Below are positions 1 to 8,194 of a DNA stretch of 64,000 nucleotides, in pieces. The notes beneath the pieces are model-generated. The model was not told where the DNA came from. It worked only from the letters and a program-made list of their open reading frames with translations, and did not search any database. The DNA lies in NCBI GenBank assembly GCA_030433335.1, contig JAUILL010000006.1, positions 97,413-161,412 on the forward strand, written 5' to 3'. A program made the position numbers and the translations under genes. The stretch is from Alphaproteobacteria bacterium (GTDB lineage Bacteria > Pseudomonadota > Alphaproteobacteria > Rhodobacterales > Rhodobacteraceae). The number at the start of each line of letters is the position of its first letter. Positions within the stretch are counted from its first letter, which is position 1.

Positions 1-324
1 TTCGGCTTCGGCTTTGGCGTTTGCAACGATGCTGTCCGCCTGGTCCTGAACTTCTTTCTGCTTACGCTCGTAGCTGGCCAGAAGGCTCTGAGCCTCTTCG
101 CGCAGCTGACGGGCTTCGTCCAGTTCGCCTTTGATCTCGACGGCGCGCTTGTCCAGCATGCCACCAAGAAGGCCGGGTACTTTGAAGTACACCAGAATGC
201 CGAGGAACACCAAGAAGGCGATCAGAACGACAAAGTTGGTGTTGTGCAGCGAGAAGAACGGACCCGATGCTGCCATTGCCGGCGAAGCGGCGAGTGCGGC
301 GGCGAGGATGATCAGTGTGCGCAT
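1..324 (-). CDS. atpF: F0F1 ATP synthase subunit b (partial, C-terminus off window)
   Basis: Peripheral-stalk subunit b of the membrane F0 sector. The reading frame opens with ATG at 324 and runs off the left edge, so about 107 N-terminal residues are visible. They begin [18 protein letters not shown], a signal-like hydrophobic start, followed by a second hydrophobic segment ([17 protein letters not shown]) and then a charged, helical stretch rich in E, K, A and R, as expected for the stalk. The start lies 3 bases after the stop of the b' gene, so the two are translated as one operon. The identity is firm; the length cannot be judged. Confidence 0.93.
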   Translation of the reverse strand, partial: MRTLIILAAALAASPAMAASGPFFSLHNTNFVVLIAFLVFLGILVYFKVPGLLGGMLDKRAVEIKGELDEARQLREEAQSLLASYERKQKEVQDQADSIVANAKAEAE

Positions 325-327
325 GGC

Positions 328-876
328 TTATCCTTTCATCCGGGCGTTAACTGCTGCGGTCACCGAACGGCCGTCAACTTCACCACCCAGAGCAGCGATA
401 AGCTCTTTGGCGGTGTCTTTGGCAACTTCGGCTGCGCTCTCGGCCGCGTTCGCACGGATTTCGGCGATTGCCTTTTCCGACTCTGCAGCTTTGGCAGCGA
501 TTTCAGCGTCAGCCTTTTCCAGAGCCGCATCAAGGTCAGCCTTGATTTCGGCGCGGGTGGCTTCAACAATCTCGTTCGCCTGCGAACGGGCATCGGCCAG
601 CGCCTTTTCATAGGCGGCCTCTGCCTCTTTCGCCTTGAGCTTCAGCTCTTCGGCGGCGGCGATATCATTCGTAATGGTCCCCTGACGCTCGGCCAGAACG
701 GCTGCGATACGCGGCAGAGCCACGCGCGACAGGATCAGGTAGGTCGCGACAAGCGCGACGAGGAGCCAGAAAATCTGGTTCCCAAAGGTCTCGACTGCGA
801 GCTGAGGCATACCTGCCGACTCGGCTGCGGCGTGACCTGCTGCAACGGCTTCAGCGCCATGCGATTCAGTTGCCAT
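328..876 (-). CDS. atpX: F0F1 ATP synthase subunit b'
   Basis: Second, diverged b-type stalk subunit (182 residues) found in photosynthetic bacteria and many alphaproteobacteria. Residues 1-30 are Ala/His-rich, a single membrane helix follows at about 34-52 ([20 protein letters not shown]), and the rest is a long charged Ala/Glu/Lys helix forming the peripheral stalk as a b-b' heterodimer. The operon order atpE-b'-b matches the R. capsulatus F0 operon, where this gene is called atpX. A 107-base spacer with a strong hairpin separates it from atpE. Confidence 0.93.
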   Translation of the reverse strand: MATESHGAEAVAAGHAAAESAGMPQLAVETFGNQIFWLLVALVATYLILSRVALPRIAAVLAERQGTITNDIAAAEELKLKAKEAEAAYEKALADARSQANEIVEATRAEIKADLDAALEKADAEIAAKAAESEKAIAEIRANAAESAAEVAKDTAKELIAALGGEVDGRSVTAAVNARMKG

Positions 877-930
877 GTTATGCGTCCTCCGTGGCCCCGT
901 CCTTGGTTCGGACCCGAAGGTCCGATATTA

Positions 931-961
931 CCGGGCGAGCGTCGCAGTGACGCTCGCCCGG
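931..961 (-). other. 13-bp perfect stem-loop between atpE and atpX
   Basis: Positions 931-943 pair perfectly with 949-961 around a 5-base loop (GCAGT). It lies directly downstream of atpE on the transcribed strand and is not followed by a T tract, so it resembles an mRNA-stabilising or processing hairpin rather than a terminator. The role is inferred: subunit c is needed in roughly ten or more copies per complex. Confidence 0.6.
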
Positions 962-983
962 CCGTAAGGAATGAACCCGTAGA

Positions 984-1220
984 TTAGACGGCGAACATCA
1001 GCAGCAGAGCAACCAGGAACGAGAAGATGCCCAGTGCTTCTGCGAACGCGATACCGATGAACAGGGTCGCGGTTTGGCCGCCAGCGGCCGAAGGGTTGCG
1101 CAGTGCGCCAGCCAGGAAGTTACCGGCGACGTTGCCCACACCGATAGCTGCCAGACCCATACCGAATGCCGACAGGCCGGCACCGATGAATTTACCCATT
1201 TCTGCGATCGAGCCTTCCAT
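984..1220 (-). CDS. atpE: F0F1 ATP synthase subunit c
   Basis: Proteolipid of the rotating c-ring, 78 residues, the usual family length. Two hydrophobic helices are joined by a polar loop with the ARNP-like sequence LRNPSAAG, and the proton-binding acidic residue is the Glu in [11 protein letters not shown] of the second helix. An AAGGAG ribosome-binding site lies just upstream on the minus strand. It sits between atpB and atpX and is bounded by hairpins on both sides, which could raise its mRNA level above that of its neighbours. Confidence 0.97.
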   Translation of the reverse strand: MEGSIAEMGKFIGAGLSAFGMGLAAIGVGNVAGNFLAGALRNPSAAGGQTATLFIGIAFAEALGIFSFLVALLLMFAV

Positions 1221-1271
1221 AACATTTCTCCTTACGTTGGAATGGCGATAATTCAGTCCTGATCTGCGGGG

Positions 1272-1290
1272 CCGAGCCTTAGTGGCTCGG
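1272..1290 (-). other. Stem-loop at the end of atpB
   Basis: CCGAGCC at 1272-1278 pairs with GGCTCGG at 1284-1290; the loop contains the atpB stop codon. The hairpin sits just ahead of atpE in the transcript. It has no T tract, so a role in mRNA processing or translational separation is only inferred. Confidence 0.4.
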
Positions 1291-2073
1291 ATGCAGAGCG
1301 TCTTTCAGGTAGACGCAAGTCAGGATGGTGAAAACGTAGGCCTGGATGAATGCAACCAGCATTTCGAGGCCGTACATGGCGGTGATGCCCAGGATTGCCA
1401 GCGGCGACAGAGCGACCAGACCGGCGAAGGCAGCGAACACTTTCATCACGGCGTGACCGGCGGTGATGTTACCGGCAAGACGAATGGAGTGGCTGACAGG
1501 GCGAACAAAGTAGGAAATCACTTCGATAACGGCCAGAACGGGACGGATGGCAAGAGGCGCCGAGGTCACCCAGAAGAGGCCGAGGAAGTGGCTGCCGTGC
1601 TTGACGAAACCGATGATCGTCACGGCAAAGAATACTGCGAATGCCAGAACCGCGGTCACTGCGATCTGTGCAGTGTTTGCGAAGCTGGTGGGGATCAGGC
1701 CCAGGAAGTTGTTCATCAGGATGAACATGAACAGGGTCATGATGTAGGGGAAGTAAACCAGAGCGTCCTTGCCGGTCACGTCTTCGATCATCTTGTGAAC
1801 AAAGCCATATGCCAGTTCGCCGATCGACTGCCCACGCGAGGGGATGACAGCGCGGCCGCGGGTGCCGACAACCATAATCAGGAACACGGCCAGAACGGTC
1901 AGCGCCAGCCAAAGCATCGCGTTGGTCGGGGTGTACCAGCTTACGTCAGTACCACCGAACAGCGGCTGGACCTTGAACTGATCCATGGGGTGAAAAACCA
2001 GGCCGGTGCCTTCTGCTGCGTGATCCGCCGCTGCTGCGTGTGCATTATCCGCCACTGTTACGTCCCTCGTCAT
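1279..2073 (-). CDS. atpB: F0F1 ATP synthase subunit a
   Basis: Membrane subunit that forms the proton half-channels against the c-ring. The frame from 2073 gives 264 residues. Typical family segments are visible: an N-terminal [10 protein letters not shown] region, several long hydrophobic helices, and near the C-terminus [13 protein letters not shown], which carries the essential Arg, followed by [25 protein letters not shown]. The chosen start overlaps the 3' end of atpI by 29 bases; a start a little further in is possible because the first 20 residues are a low-complexity Ala/His stretch. Confidence 0.95.
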   Translation of the reverse strand: MTRDVTVADNAHAAAADHAAEGTGLVFHPMDQFKVQPLFGGTDVSWYTPTNAMLWLALTVLAVFLIMVVGTRGRAVIPSRGQSIGELAYGFVHKMIEDVTGKDALVYFPYIMTLFMFILMNNFLGLIPTSFANTAQIAVTAVLAFAVFFAVTIIGFVKHGSHFLGLFWVTSAPLAIRPVLAVIEVISYFVRPVSHSIRLAGNITAGHAVMKVFAAFAGLVALSPLAILGITAMYGLEMLVAFIQAYVFTILTCVYLKDALHPSH

Positions 2074-2389
2074 CCTGTGCGGCCGTCGCCGCTTGTTGCT
2101 CTTGGATTTCTGTTACCGAGCGGAGCATTGTCTTCACGCCCGCGATGAAACCCAACAATGTAAATACCGCCATGCAAATGGGTTTGGTCCCGAAAATGGC
2201 ATCCAAACCGTATCCCATGCCGAAGCCGATCAATAAACCGGCAACCAGTTCCGTCACCATCCGCCAAGCAACCTGCGCTTGGGAATAATGTTCGTCGGCC
2301 CGGGGTTCAGGCTCGGCATGAGCCTTTTTCACTTCCGAGATCCGCGCCTCCAGGCGCTCAAGGCGCTCTTTTTCGGCTGGATCGATCAT
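2045..2389 (-). CDS. atpI: ATP synthase accessory protein AtpI
   Basis: Small membrane protein (114 residues from [13 protein letters not shown]) at the head of the F0 operon; the family assists c-ring assembly and Mg2+ or cation handling. A charged N-terminal helix is followed by two hydrophobic segments ([22 protein letters not shown] and [17 protein letters not shown]). A frame extension to 2461 exists, but the ATG at 2389 fits family length and lies about 20 bases downstream of the predicted transcription start of the promoter at 2417-2445. Confidence 0.88.
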   Translation of the reverse strand: MIDPAEKERLERLEARISEVKKAHAEPEPRADEHYSQAQVAWRMVTELVAGLLIGFGMGYGLDAIFGTKPICMAVFTLLGFIAGVKTMLRSVTEIQEQQAATAAQDDEGRNSGG

Positions 2390-2416
2390 CTGCGCTACCC
2401 TTGGGCTGTTGGGGTT

Positions 2417-2445
2417 TGGATAGGTGTCACGGCGCTGTGAGTCAA
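2417..2445 (-). promoter_or_regulatory. Sigma70-type promoter of the F0 ATP synthase operon
   Basis: On the minus strand TTGACT (2445-2440) is followed after exactly 17 bases by TATCCA (2422-2417). This is a near-consensus -35 with an acceptable -10 and it sits just upstream of the atpI start at 2389. No experimental support is available. Confidence 0.6.
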
Positions 2446-2595
2446 GCGACAGAATGTCCACCCTAAGTCATTGATATTTATAAGATCACGTTCCGTTTGC
2501 GCCATCACGTCGCGGCCAAAACCGGCACGAAAGGCCCATTTCGCATATTCAACCAATCGGTTGACGTTCCCAAATTCCTGCCCCATGCCCTGATT

Positions 2596-2946
2596 ATGGA
2601 CCAGCAGCTTGACCTTGTATTCGCGGCGCTCGCCGACCGCACCCGACGCACCATCCTGTCGATGCTGCTCGAAGACGACATGGCCGTCACCGATGTGGCA
2701 GAGCCGTTCGACATGTCATTGGCTGCGATTTCCAAGCATCTGACCATCCTCGCCAACGCGGGCCTGATCTCTCAGGAGAAGCGCGGCCGTGTGAAATGGT
2801 GCAAGCTGGAACCGAACGCCCTGCGCGATGCCAGCATCTGGATGCAGAGCTTCGGCCAGTTCGAAGCCGTCAATCTGGACGCCTTCGAACGGTTTCTCGA
2901 GGTTGAACTCAGCGCCAGTCCTGAGCCTGATCCTTCAGATACTTGA
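2596..2946 (+). CDS. ArsR-family transcriptional regulator
   Basis: Winged-helix repressor of 116 residues starting MDQQLDLVFAALADRTRR, the conserved opening of this family, with the recognition helix region MSLAAISKHLTILANAGLI and wing EKRGRVKWCKL. It lacks the CxC metal motif of ArsR/SmtB sensors and resembles the metal-independent subgroup that controls stress or SRPBCC-type genes. It is divergent from atpI and its last 38 bases overlap the 3' end of the convergent LysR gene. The frame could open at 2497, but the internal ATG fits the family. Target unknown. Confidence 0.88.
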   Translation: MDQQLDLVFAALADRTRRTILSMLLEDDMAVTDVAEPFDMSLAAISKHLTILANAGLISQEKRGRVKWCKLEPNALRDASIWMQSFGQFEAVNLDAFERFLEVELSASPEPDPSDT

Positions 2947-3784
2947 GGAAGGTCTGAACTTTGGGTGTGCGGTGCAGGTCCACGTGGGTCACGATCCAGA
3001 TGTTCGAGGCCCAAGTGTCATCAGGATCGCAAATCTGCACCAGATCCTTGTGCTGCTGCCATTCCCAATAAGCCATAAAGCCGATGCCAGCCCCATCCAG
3101 AATGGCCTGCTCGATCGCGCGGGAGTCCTCGGACCGGAAGGTCACGTTCTCTCGCGGGATGTTGTCCTTCATCCACATATAGAAGGGCGCGCGGCTGTCG
3201 ACATTATCCTGCCCGACAAAACGGTGGTCTTTATAGTCGGCCGGACTCTCGGGTTTGCCGTGCTTCTCGACATAGCTTTTCGACGCAAACAGCGCGACCT
3301 GTTGGCGAAAGAACGGTTGCACCACGTTATCGGGCTGGTCAGGCGCATTGCCCGCACGGATCGCCACGTGAGCCTCGCCATATTCCAGACGGAACAGACG
3401 CTCGCCGGTCAGAAAGCGGACGACGACGTCAGGATGCTCTTCCTGAAAGCCCTTTAGCACCGGCACGATCAGCGGCGACAATTGCACCAAAGAGGTCACG
3501 ACCAACTCGCCACCCACACCGGCGCCTTGGCCTTTGATCCGGCCCGCCAGCTGGCTGAACTGGTCGTCTGTGGTTTGCGCCACACGGAAAAGGTCGTGGC
3601 CCGCTTCGGTCGGGGTGTAACCGCGGGCATGGCGTTGGAACAATTTCACGCCGAGTCGCTGCTCTAGCGCGTCGATGTGGCGGATCACGGTGGCATGGTG
3701 AACGCCCAAAATGTCAGCGGCCCCGCTGACCGTCCCCATCCGAGCCACTTGATACGCGGTGCGCACTTCGTCCCAATTATCCAT
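2909..3784 (-). CDS. LysR-family transcriptional regulator
   Basis: DNA-binding regulator of 291 residues from MDNWDEVRTAY. The N-terminal helix-turn-helix covers about residues 17-37 (GTVSGAADILGVHHATVIRH), and a periplasmic-binding-protein-like effector domain follows. An ATG two codons upstream (3790) is an alternative start; the frame is open to 3883, but that extension lacks family similarity. It is divergent from the azoreductase gene with a palindrome between them, so it probably controls that gene and itself. The effector is unknown. Confidence 0.9.
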   Translation of the reverse strand: MDNWDEVRTAYQVARMGTVSGAADILGVHHATVIRHIDALEQRLGVKLFQRHARGYTPTEAGHDLFRVAQTTDDQFSQLAGRIKGQGAGVGGELVVTSLVQLSPLIVPVLKGFQEEHPDVVVRFLTGERLFRLEYGEAHVAIRAGNAPDQPDNVVQPFFRQQVALFASKSYVEKHGKPESPADYKDHRFVGQDNVDSRAPFYMWMKDNIPRENVTFRSEDSRAIEQAILDGAGIGFMAYWEWQQHKDLVQICDPDDTWASNIWIVTHVDLHRTPKVQTFLKYLKDQAQDWR

Positions 3785-3820
3785 ACCCATCAGACCGCTT
3801 AGACCCCCAAAGACATTCTC

Positions 3821-3834
3821 TGTGCAGGTGCACA
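3821..3834. promoter_or_regulatory. Palindrome in the lysR-azoR divergent region
   Basis: TGTGCA GG TGCACA is a 6+2+6 perfect dyad located 37 bases upstream of the LysR start and about 105 bases upstream of the reductase start. Its T-N12-A layout and location fit a LysR-type operator, but this is inference. Confidence 0.4.
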
Positions 3835-3938
3835 CATTTACTACCGCATTTCTCGTGATTGCGTTCGAAAAAGCAATACCCAAGTTATCGGGAAGAAAGA
3901 AAAATCACTCCCTCACTCGAACAAAGTGGATTTAACAA

Positions 3939-4520
3939 ATGAGTAAGACAGTACTTCGCATTGACAGCTCGGTTCGCAAAGAAGGTTCGATCTCGCGCGA
4001 CCTCACCACACGTATTCTGGAGCGCTTGGCACCCGAGAAGGTCATCACCCGCGACCTGACCGAAGAGCTGCCCCTGATCGACGGCAACTGGGTCGGCGCG
4101 AACTTTACCCCCGCGGACAAGCGCACCGACGAACAAAAAGAGGCTCTGTCCCTCTCTGACACCATGATCGCCGAGCTGAACGAAGCCGACACCATCGTTA
4201 TCGGCCTGCCCATCTACAACTTCAGCGTCCCTGCCCGCCTGAAGGCTTGGGTCGACCAAGTGGCCCGCGCTGGCGTGACCTTCCGCTACACCGAAGCTGG
4301 CCCCGAAGGCCTGCTGAAAGGCAAACGTGCGATCCTTGCTGTGGCATCGGGCGGCACCCCCGTCGGATCCGAGATTGACTTCGCGACCACATACCTGAAG
4401 CAAGTCCTTGGTTTCATTGGCATTACCGACGTGACCATCGTGGCTGCTGACCAGCTGGCGATCGACGCCGACGGTTCTGTAAAAAATGCGTATAGCGCCG
4501 TGGAACAAATCGCCGCCTAA
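3939..4520 (+). CDS. azoR: FMN-dependent NADH-azoreductase / quinone reductase
   Basis: Flavodoxin-fold reductase of 193 residues. The family uses FMN and NADH for two-electron reduction of quinones and azo compounds, probably as protection from thiol-reactive or quinone stress. Visible are the N-terminal VLRIDSSVRKEGSISR phosphate-binding region and the flavin and dimer motif PIYNFSVPARLKAWVDQV at about 91-108, plus VASGGTPVGSEIDFATTYLK. It stands alone between its divergent LysR regulator and a Rho-independent terminator. Confidence 0.93.
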   Translation: MSKTVLRIDSSVRKEGSISRDLTTRILERLAPEKVITRDLTEELPLIDGNWVGANFTPADKRTDEQKEALSLSDTMIAELNEADTIVIGLPIYNFSVPARLKAWVDQVARAGVTFRYTEAGPEGLLKGKRAILAVASGGTPVGSEIDFATTYLKQVLGFIGITDVTIVAADQLAIDADGSVKNAYSAVEQIAA

Positions 4521-4573
4521 CGCAGTTAGCTCTTCAACCGGCCGCGTTCCTCCCTCATTCCCGTGGCCCACTC

Positions 4574-4612
4574 AAAGGCGCGTCCCATTCCTCCCCGGGG
4601 CGCGCCTTTTCT
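4574..4612 (+). terminator. Rho-independent terminator after azoR
   Basis: AAAGGCGCG (4574-4582) pairs with CGCGCCTTT (4601-4609) and is followed by TTTTCTT. It closes the azoR transcript. The remaining spacer up to ffh (4613-4796) contains a small hairpin, CCGGAAG/CTTCCGG at 4654-4675, and no gene that I can recognise. Confidence 0.75.
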
Positions 4613-4796
4613 TGACTCTGGTGCCTGTATCATGCATACGCGCGCAGAATCCTCCGGAAGTTATGATGCTTCCGGTCCCATGGCTATTGCCGGGATCGCC
4701 CTCCATCAGCGCGTTGCGCCCATGGGGGCGCTTGGCGTATGTCACATCACCGCCTATCTAGGGCGCATTCTTTAACGGTCTTGGAAAGGGCTTGGC

Positions 4797-6317
4797 ATGT
4801 TCGAAAATCTATCTGAACGCCTTGGCGGTGTCTTTGACCGGCTGACCAAAGCAGGTGCGCTGTCCGAGGACGACGTTAAAACGGCTCTGCGCGAAGTGCG
4901 CACCGCTCTGCTGGAGGCCGACGTCTCTCTGCCCGTCGCACGCGACTTTATTAAAGCTGTCCAGAAAAAAGCGACCGGCGCGTCGGTGACCAAATCGGTC
5001 ACCCCCGGTCAACAGGTTGTCAAAATCGTCCACGACGAACTGGTGGCATTCCTCGCTGGCGAAGGCGACCCTGGCAAGCTGAAGGTCGACAACCCGCCCG
5101 CCCCGATCCTGATGGTCGGTCTGCAGGGCTCGGGTAAAACCACCACCACCGCGAAACTGGCAAAACGTCTGAAAGAGCGCGAAGGCAAGCGCGTGCTGAT
5201 GGCCTCGCTCGACGTGAACCGTCCTGCGGCGATGGAACAGCTGGCCATTCTGGGTCAGCAAATCGGCGTCGATACCCTGCCGATCGTCAAGGGCGAAGAC
5301 CCCGTCACCATCGCCAAGCGCGCCAAGACCCAAGCGGGCCTCGGTGGCTATGACGTTTACCTGCTGGATACCGCGGGCCGTCTGCACATCGACCAAGAGT
5401 TGATCGCACAGGCCGCCGCGGTTCGCGACGTTGCCAATCCCCGCGAAACCCTGCTGGTTGTCGATGGTCTGACTGGTCAGGACGCCGTGAACGTGGCGAC
5501 TGAATTCGACGACAAGATCGGCGTGACCGGCGTGGTCCTGACCCGTATGGACGGTGACGGTCGCGGCGGTGCGGCTCTGTCCATGCGCGCTGTCACCGGC
5601 AAACCGATCAAGTTCGTCGGCCTTGGCGAAAAGACCGACGCTCTGGAAGAATTCCACCCCGAACGTGTCGCCGGCCGTATCCTCGGCATGGGCGACATCG
5701 TCTCGCTGGTCGAAAAGGCGCAGCAAACGCTCGAGGCTGAACAAGCCGAGCGCATGATGAAGCGCATGATGAAGGGTCAGTTCAACATGAACGACCTGAA
5801 AGGCCAGCTCGAGCAGATGCAGAAAATGGGCGGCATGCAGGGCATGATGTCGATGATGCCCGGCATGGCCAAGATGGCCAAGCAGGTGCAGGAATCCGGC
5901 ATGGACGACCGCATCATCGCGCGCCAGATCGCCTTGATCAACTCGATGACCAAGCAGGAACGGGCCAACCCGGGCCTGCTGCAAGCCAGCCGCAAAAAGC
6001 GTATTGCCGCCGGTGCAGGCATGGAAGTGTCCGAACTGAACAAGCTGCTGAAAATGCACCGCCAGATGGCCGACGTGATGAAGAAGATCAGCCAGAAGGG
6101 CGGCAAAGGCATGCTCAAGCAGGCCGTTGCAGCCATGCGCGGCAAGGCTCTGCCCGGCATGGAAGGCAACTTCGACCCCGCGTCGATCGATCCCAGCAAG
6201 ATGGACCCCAAAGAGCTCGAGGCCACCGCGCGCAAGCTCGGCATGGGCGGTCTTGGCGGAATGGGCGGCATGCCCGGCATGGGCGGTCTGCCCAACATGT
6301 TCGGCAAAAAGAAATGA
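4797..6317 (+). CDS. ffh: Signal recognition particle protein Ffh (SRP54)
   Basis: GTPase that with 4.5S RNA targets nascent membrane proteins to FtsY. It has 506 residues: N domain at about 1-95, G domain with P-loop GLQGSGKTT at 108-116, DTAGR at 191-195 and the TRMDGDGRGGAAL guanine-binding region, and a C-terminal Met-rich M domain from about 325 with a Gly/Met-rich tail. It opens a run of translation-related genes (rpsP, rimM, trmD, rplS), the standard bacterial neighbourhood. Its stop overlaps the start of the next gene (ATGA). Confidence 0.98.
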   Translation: MFENLSERLGGVFDRLTKAGALSEDDVKTALREVRTALLEADVSLPVARDFIKAVQKKATGASVTKSVTPGQQVVKIVHDELVAFLAGEGDPGKLKVDNPPAPILMVGLQGSGKTTTTAKLAKRLKEREGKRVLMASLDVNRPAAMEQLAILGQQIGVDTLPIVKGEDPVTIAKRAKTQAGLGGYDVYLLDTAGRLHIDQELIAQAAAVRDVANPRETLLVVDGLTGQDAVNVATEFDDKIGVTGVVLTRMDGDGRGGAALSMRAVTGKPIKFVGLGEKTDALEEFHPERVAGRILGMGDIVSLVEKAQQTLEAEQAERMMKRMMKGQFNMNDLKGQLEQMQKMGGMQGMMSMMPGMAKMAKQVQESGMDDRIIARQIALINSMTKQERANPGLLQASRKKRIAAGAGMEVSELNKLLKMHRQMADVMKKISQKGGKGMLKQAVAAMRGKALPGMEGNFDPASIDPSKMDPKELEATARKLGMGGLGGMGGMPGMGGLPNMFGKKK

Positions 6318-6856
6318 TCAACGTCCCCATCATCACCACCGAACGCTTTACGATGCGGCCCTTCACGATCGCGGACTTCAAAACCTTTGCGAAGTTCTAC
6401 GCATCGGACCGGTCCATCTATTCGGGCGGTATTGCCGGCGCGGAGTCCTCGTGGCGTATGCTCGCCTGCGAAATCGGGCACTGGCAGCTGCGTGGCTATG
6501 GCCGCTGGGCCGTCGAGGACAAGGAAACCGGCAAGCTGGCGGGCAACGTCGGCCTGTGGTGCCCAAATGGCTGGCCCGAACCCGAGATTGGTTGGGACAT
6601 CTACGAAGGTTTCGTCGGGCGTGGGTACGCGACCGAAGCCGCGCTGGAAGCGCGCCGCTATGCCTATGACAAGCTCGGCTGGACCACTGTGATCAGCCTG
6701 ATCAAGCCTCAGAACGACTCCTCCAAGAAAGTGGCACAGCGCATGGGCGCCCGCTTCGAAAAGGTGTTCACCCACGAGCGCTTTGGCGAGACCGAAATCT
6801 GGCGTCACATGCCTGCATCTGACCTGCACCAAGGCGGGATGGACATCTACGCATGA
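6314..6856 (+). CDS. GNAT-family N-acetyltransferase (RimJ/RimL-like)
   Basis: Protein of 180 residues with the RimJ/RimL-type acetyltransferase pattern: opening TERFTMRPFTIADF, central WPEPEIGWDIYEGFVGRGYATEAALEARRY carrying the acetyl-CoA-binding R/Q-x-x-G-x-G/A-like loop (GRGYA), and C-terminal LIKPQNDSSKKVAQRMGARFE. It overlaps ffh and the following paralogue by 4 bases each, so all three are coupled. The substrate is unknown; a ribosomal or other protein N-terminus is one possibility. Confidence 0.85.
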   Translation: MINVPIITTERFTMRPFTIADFKTFAKFYASDRSIYSGGIAGAESSWRMLACEIGHWQLRGYGRWAVEDKETGKLAGNVGLWCPNGWPEPEIGWDIYEGFVGRGYATEAALEARRYAYDKLGWTTVISLIKPQNDSSKKVAQRMGARFEKVFTHERFGETEIWRHMPASDLHQGGMDIYA

Positions 6857-7470
6857 CCGTGACCGCCCCCCATATCTCTATCCCCGAGCTGCGCACCAAG
6901 CGGCTCGTGCTGCGCGGCCCGGCGCCCGAGGACTACCCTGATTTCAAGGCGACGTTCTCGAGCTACCGTTCGCGTTTCATGGGGGGACCGCTGAACCAGT
7001 ACGAGGCATGGATGCTCTATGCCGCGGAAATCGGTCACTGGGAAATTCGCGGCTACGGTATGTGGATGATCCACGACGCGGAAACCGACGAAACCTATGG
7101 CATGGCCGGCGGCTGGAAGCCCGCAGGCTGGCCAGAGGCGGAAATCGCCTGGATCATCTGGCCCCGCGTGGCTGGCCGCGGCATCGCGCTCGAAGCCGCC
7201 GAACGGGTCCGCCGCTATTTTTACACCGAAAAGGGCTGGGAAACCGCCGTCAGCTATCTGGACCCGAAAAACCTCGACTCGATCCGCCTTGCCGAACGGC
7301 TTGGCTGCAAAAAGGATCACGAGGCCCCGTCGGTCGATGGCAACGACGTCGTGTATCGCCACCCCACCCCTGCGCAGTGCCGGTCCAGCCAGATTGCGGA
7401 CGCGATCGCGCAGGAAATCGGTTTCTACCAGAACCCCAATTTCAAACCGGAAGGATGGGCCCTTGACTGA
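6853..7470 (+). CDS. GNAT-family N-acetyltransferase, paralogue of the preceding gene
   Basis: Protein of 205 residues clearly related to its neighbour: both open with a TxRLxLRxPxxxD pattern, share GHWxxRGYGxW and WPExEIxWxI, and keep the GRGIALEAAERVRRYFY acetyl-CoA loop region. A tandem duplication followed by divergence is likely. The start overlaps the upstream stop (ATGA) and the stop overlaps the start of the chorismate mutase gene. Substrate unknown. Confidence 0.85.
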   Translation: MTVTAPHISIPELRTKRLVLRGPAPEDYPDFKATFSSYRSRFMGGPLNQYEAWMLYAAEIGHWEIRGYGMWMIHDAETDETYGMAGGWKPAGWPEAEIAWIIWPRVAGRGIALEAAERVRRYFYTEKGWETAVSYLDPKNLDSIRLAERLGCKKDHEAPSVDGNDVVYRHPTPAQCRSSQIADAIAQEIGFYQNPNFKPEGWALD

Positions 7471-7765
7471 CACCGTGACCCGCGCTGCCGAAATCCTCAA
7501 AGGTCATCGCGAAAGCATCGACCGTCTGGATGCCATCCTCGTCTATACCTTGGGCGAACGGTTCAAGCACACACAGGCCGTTGGCCGCCTCAAGGCGGAA
7601 CACGACCTGCCCCCCTCGGATCCCGCGCGCGAAGCAAAGCAGATCGCGCGGCTCGAAGAATTGGCAGTTCAGGCCGATCTGGACCCTGAATTCGCCAAGA
7701 AATTCCTGAACTTCATCATTCAGGAAGTGATCAAGCATCACGAAGCCAAACAGAAGGACGCCTGA
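7463..7765 (+). CDS. Chorismate mutase (AroQ type)
   Basis: All-helical AroQ-class enzyme of 100 residues converting chorismate to prephenate in phenylalanine and tyrosine synthesis. The sequence HRESIDRLDAILVYTLGERF followed by KHTQAVGRLKAEHDLPPSDPAREAKQ has the usual R-x-x-I-D-x-L-D opening and the K-x-x-A-V-G-x-L-K active-site helix. TTG at 7463 is the best start because it overlaps the upstream stop and gives the family length; a GTG at 7475 is possible. It is coupled to the GNAT gene before it and ends 52 bases ahead of rpsP. Confidence 0.87.
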   Translation: MTDTVTRAAEILKGHRESIDRLDAILVYTLGERFKHTQAVGRLKAEHDLPPSDPAREAKQIARLEELAVQADLDPEFAKKFLNFIIQEVIKHHEAKQKDA

Positions 7766-7817
7766 GCGCGGCCCACTCTGAAAAACAAACCAGAAATACC
7801 TCTAAGGAGACACTCCA

Positions 7818-8183
7818 ATGGCAATGAAAATTCGTCTGGCCCGCGGCGGCAGCAAAAAACGTCCCCACTACGCAGTTGTTGCAGCTGACTCGCGCATGGC
7901 GCGCGACGGTCGCTTCATCGAGAAACTGGGCACCTACAACCCCCTTCTGGCAAAAGACGACGAGCGTCGCGTTTCGCTGGACATGGAGCGCGTTCAGTAC
8001 TGGCTGAGCCAGGGCGCACAGCCCACCGACCGTGTTGCTCGCTTCCTCGAAGCAGCTGGCGTTGTCGCCAAGAAAGAGCGCGCAAACCTGAAGAAAGCCG
8101 TTCCCGGCAAGAAAGCTCAGGAACGCGCTGAAGAGAAAGCTGCAAAAGCGGCTGAAGCAGCAGAAGCAGCTGCCGAAGAATAA
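7818..8183 (+). CDS. rpsP: 30S ribosomal protein S16
   Basis: Small-subunit protein of 121 residues. The body ([40 protein letters not shown]) is highly conserved; a C-terminal extension rich in Ala, Glu and Lys is typical of alphaproteobacteria. A TAAGGAG ribosome-binding site precedes the ATG at 7818. It lies in the conserved order ffh...rpsP...rimM-trmD. Confidence 0.97.
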   Translation: MAMKIRLARGGSKKRPHYAVVAADSRMARDGRFIEKLGTYNPLLAKDDERRVSLDMERVQYWLSQGAQPTDRVARFLEAAGVVAKKERANLKKAVPGKKAQERAEEKAAKAAEAAEAAAEE

Positions 8184-8194
8184 TCGGCTCTGTG

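Noticed and set aside
4620..4796. Possible 4.5S (SRP) RNA gene just upstream of ffh, suggested by the CCGGAAG...CTTCCGG hairpin
   Set aside because: The conserved SRP RNA tetraloop and asymmetric-loop sequence is absent and only a short hairpin is seen.
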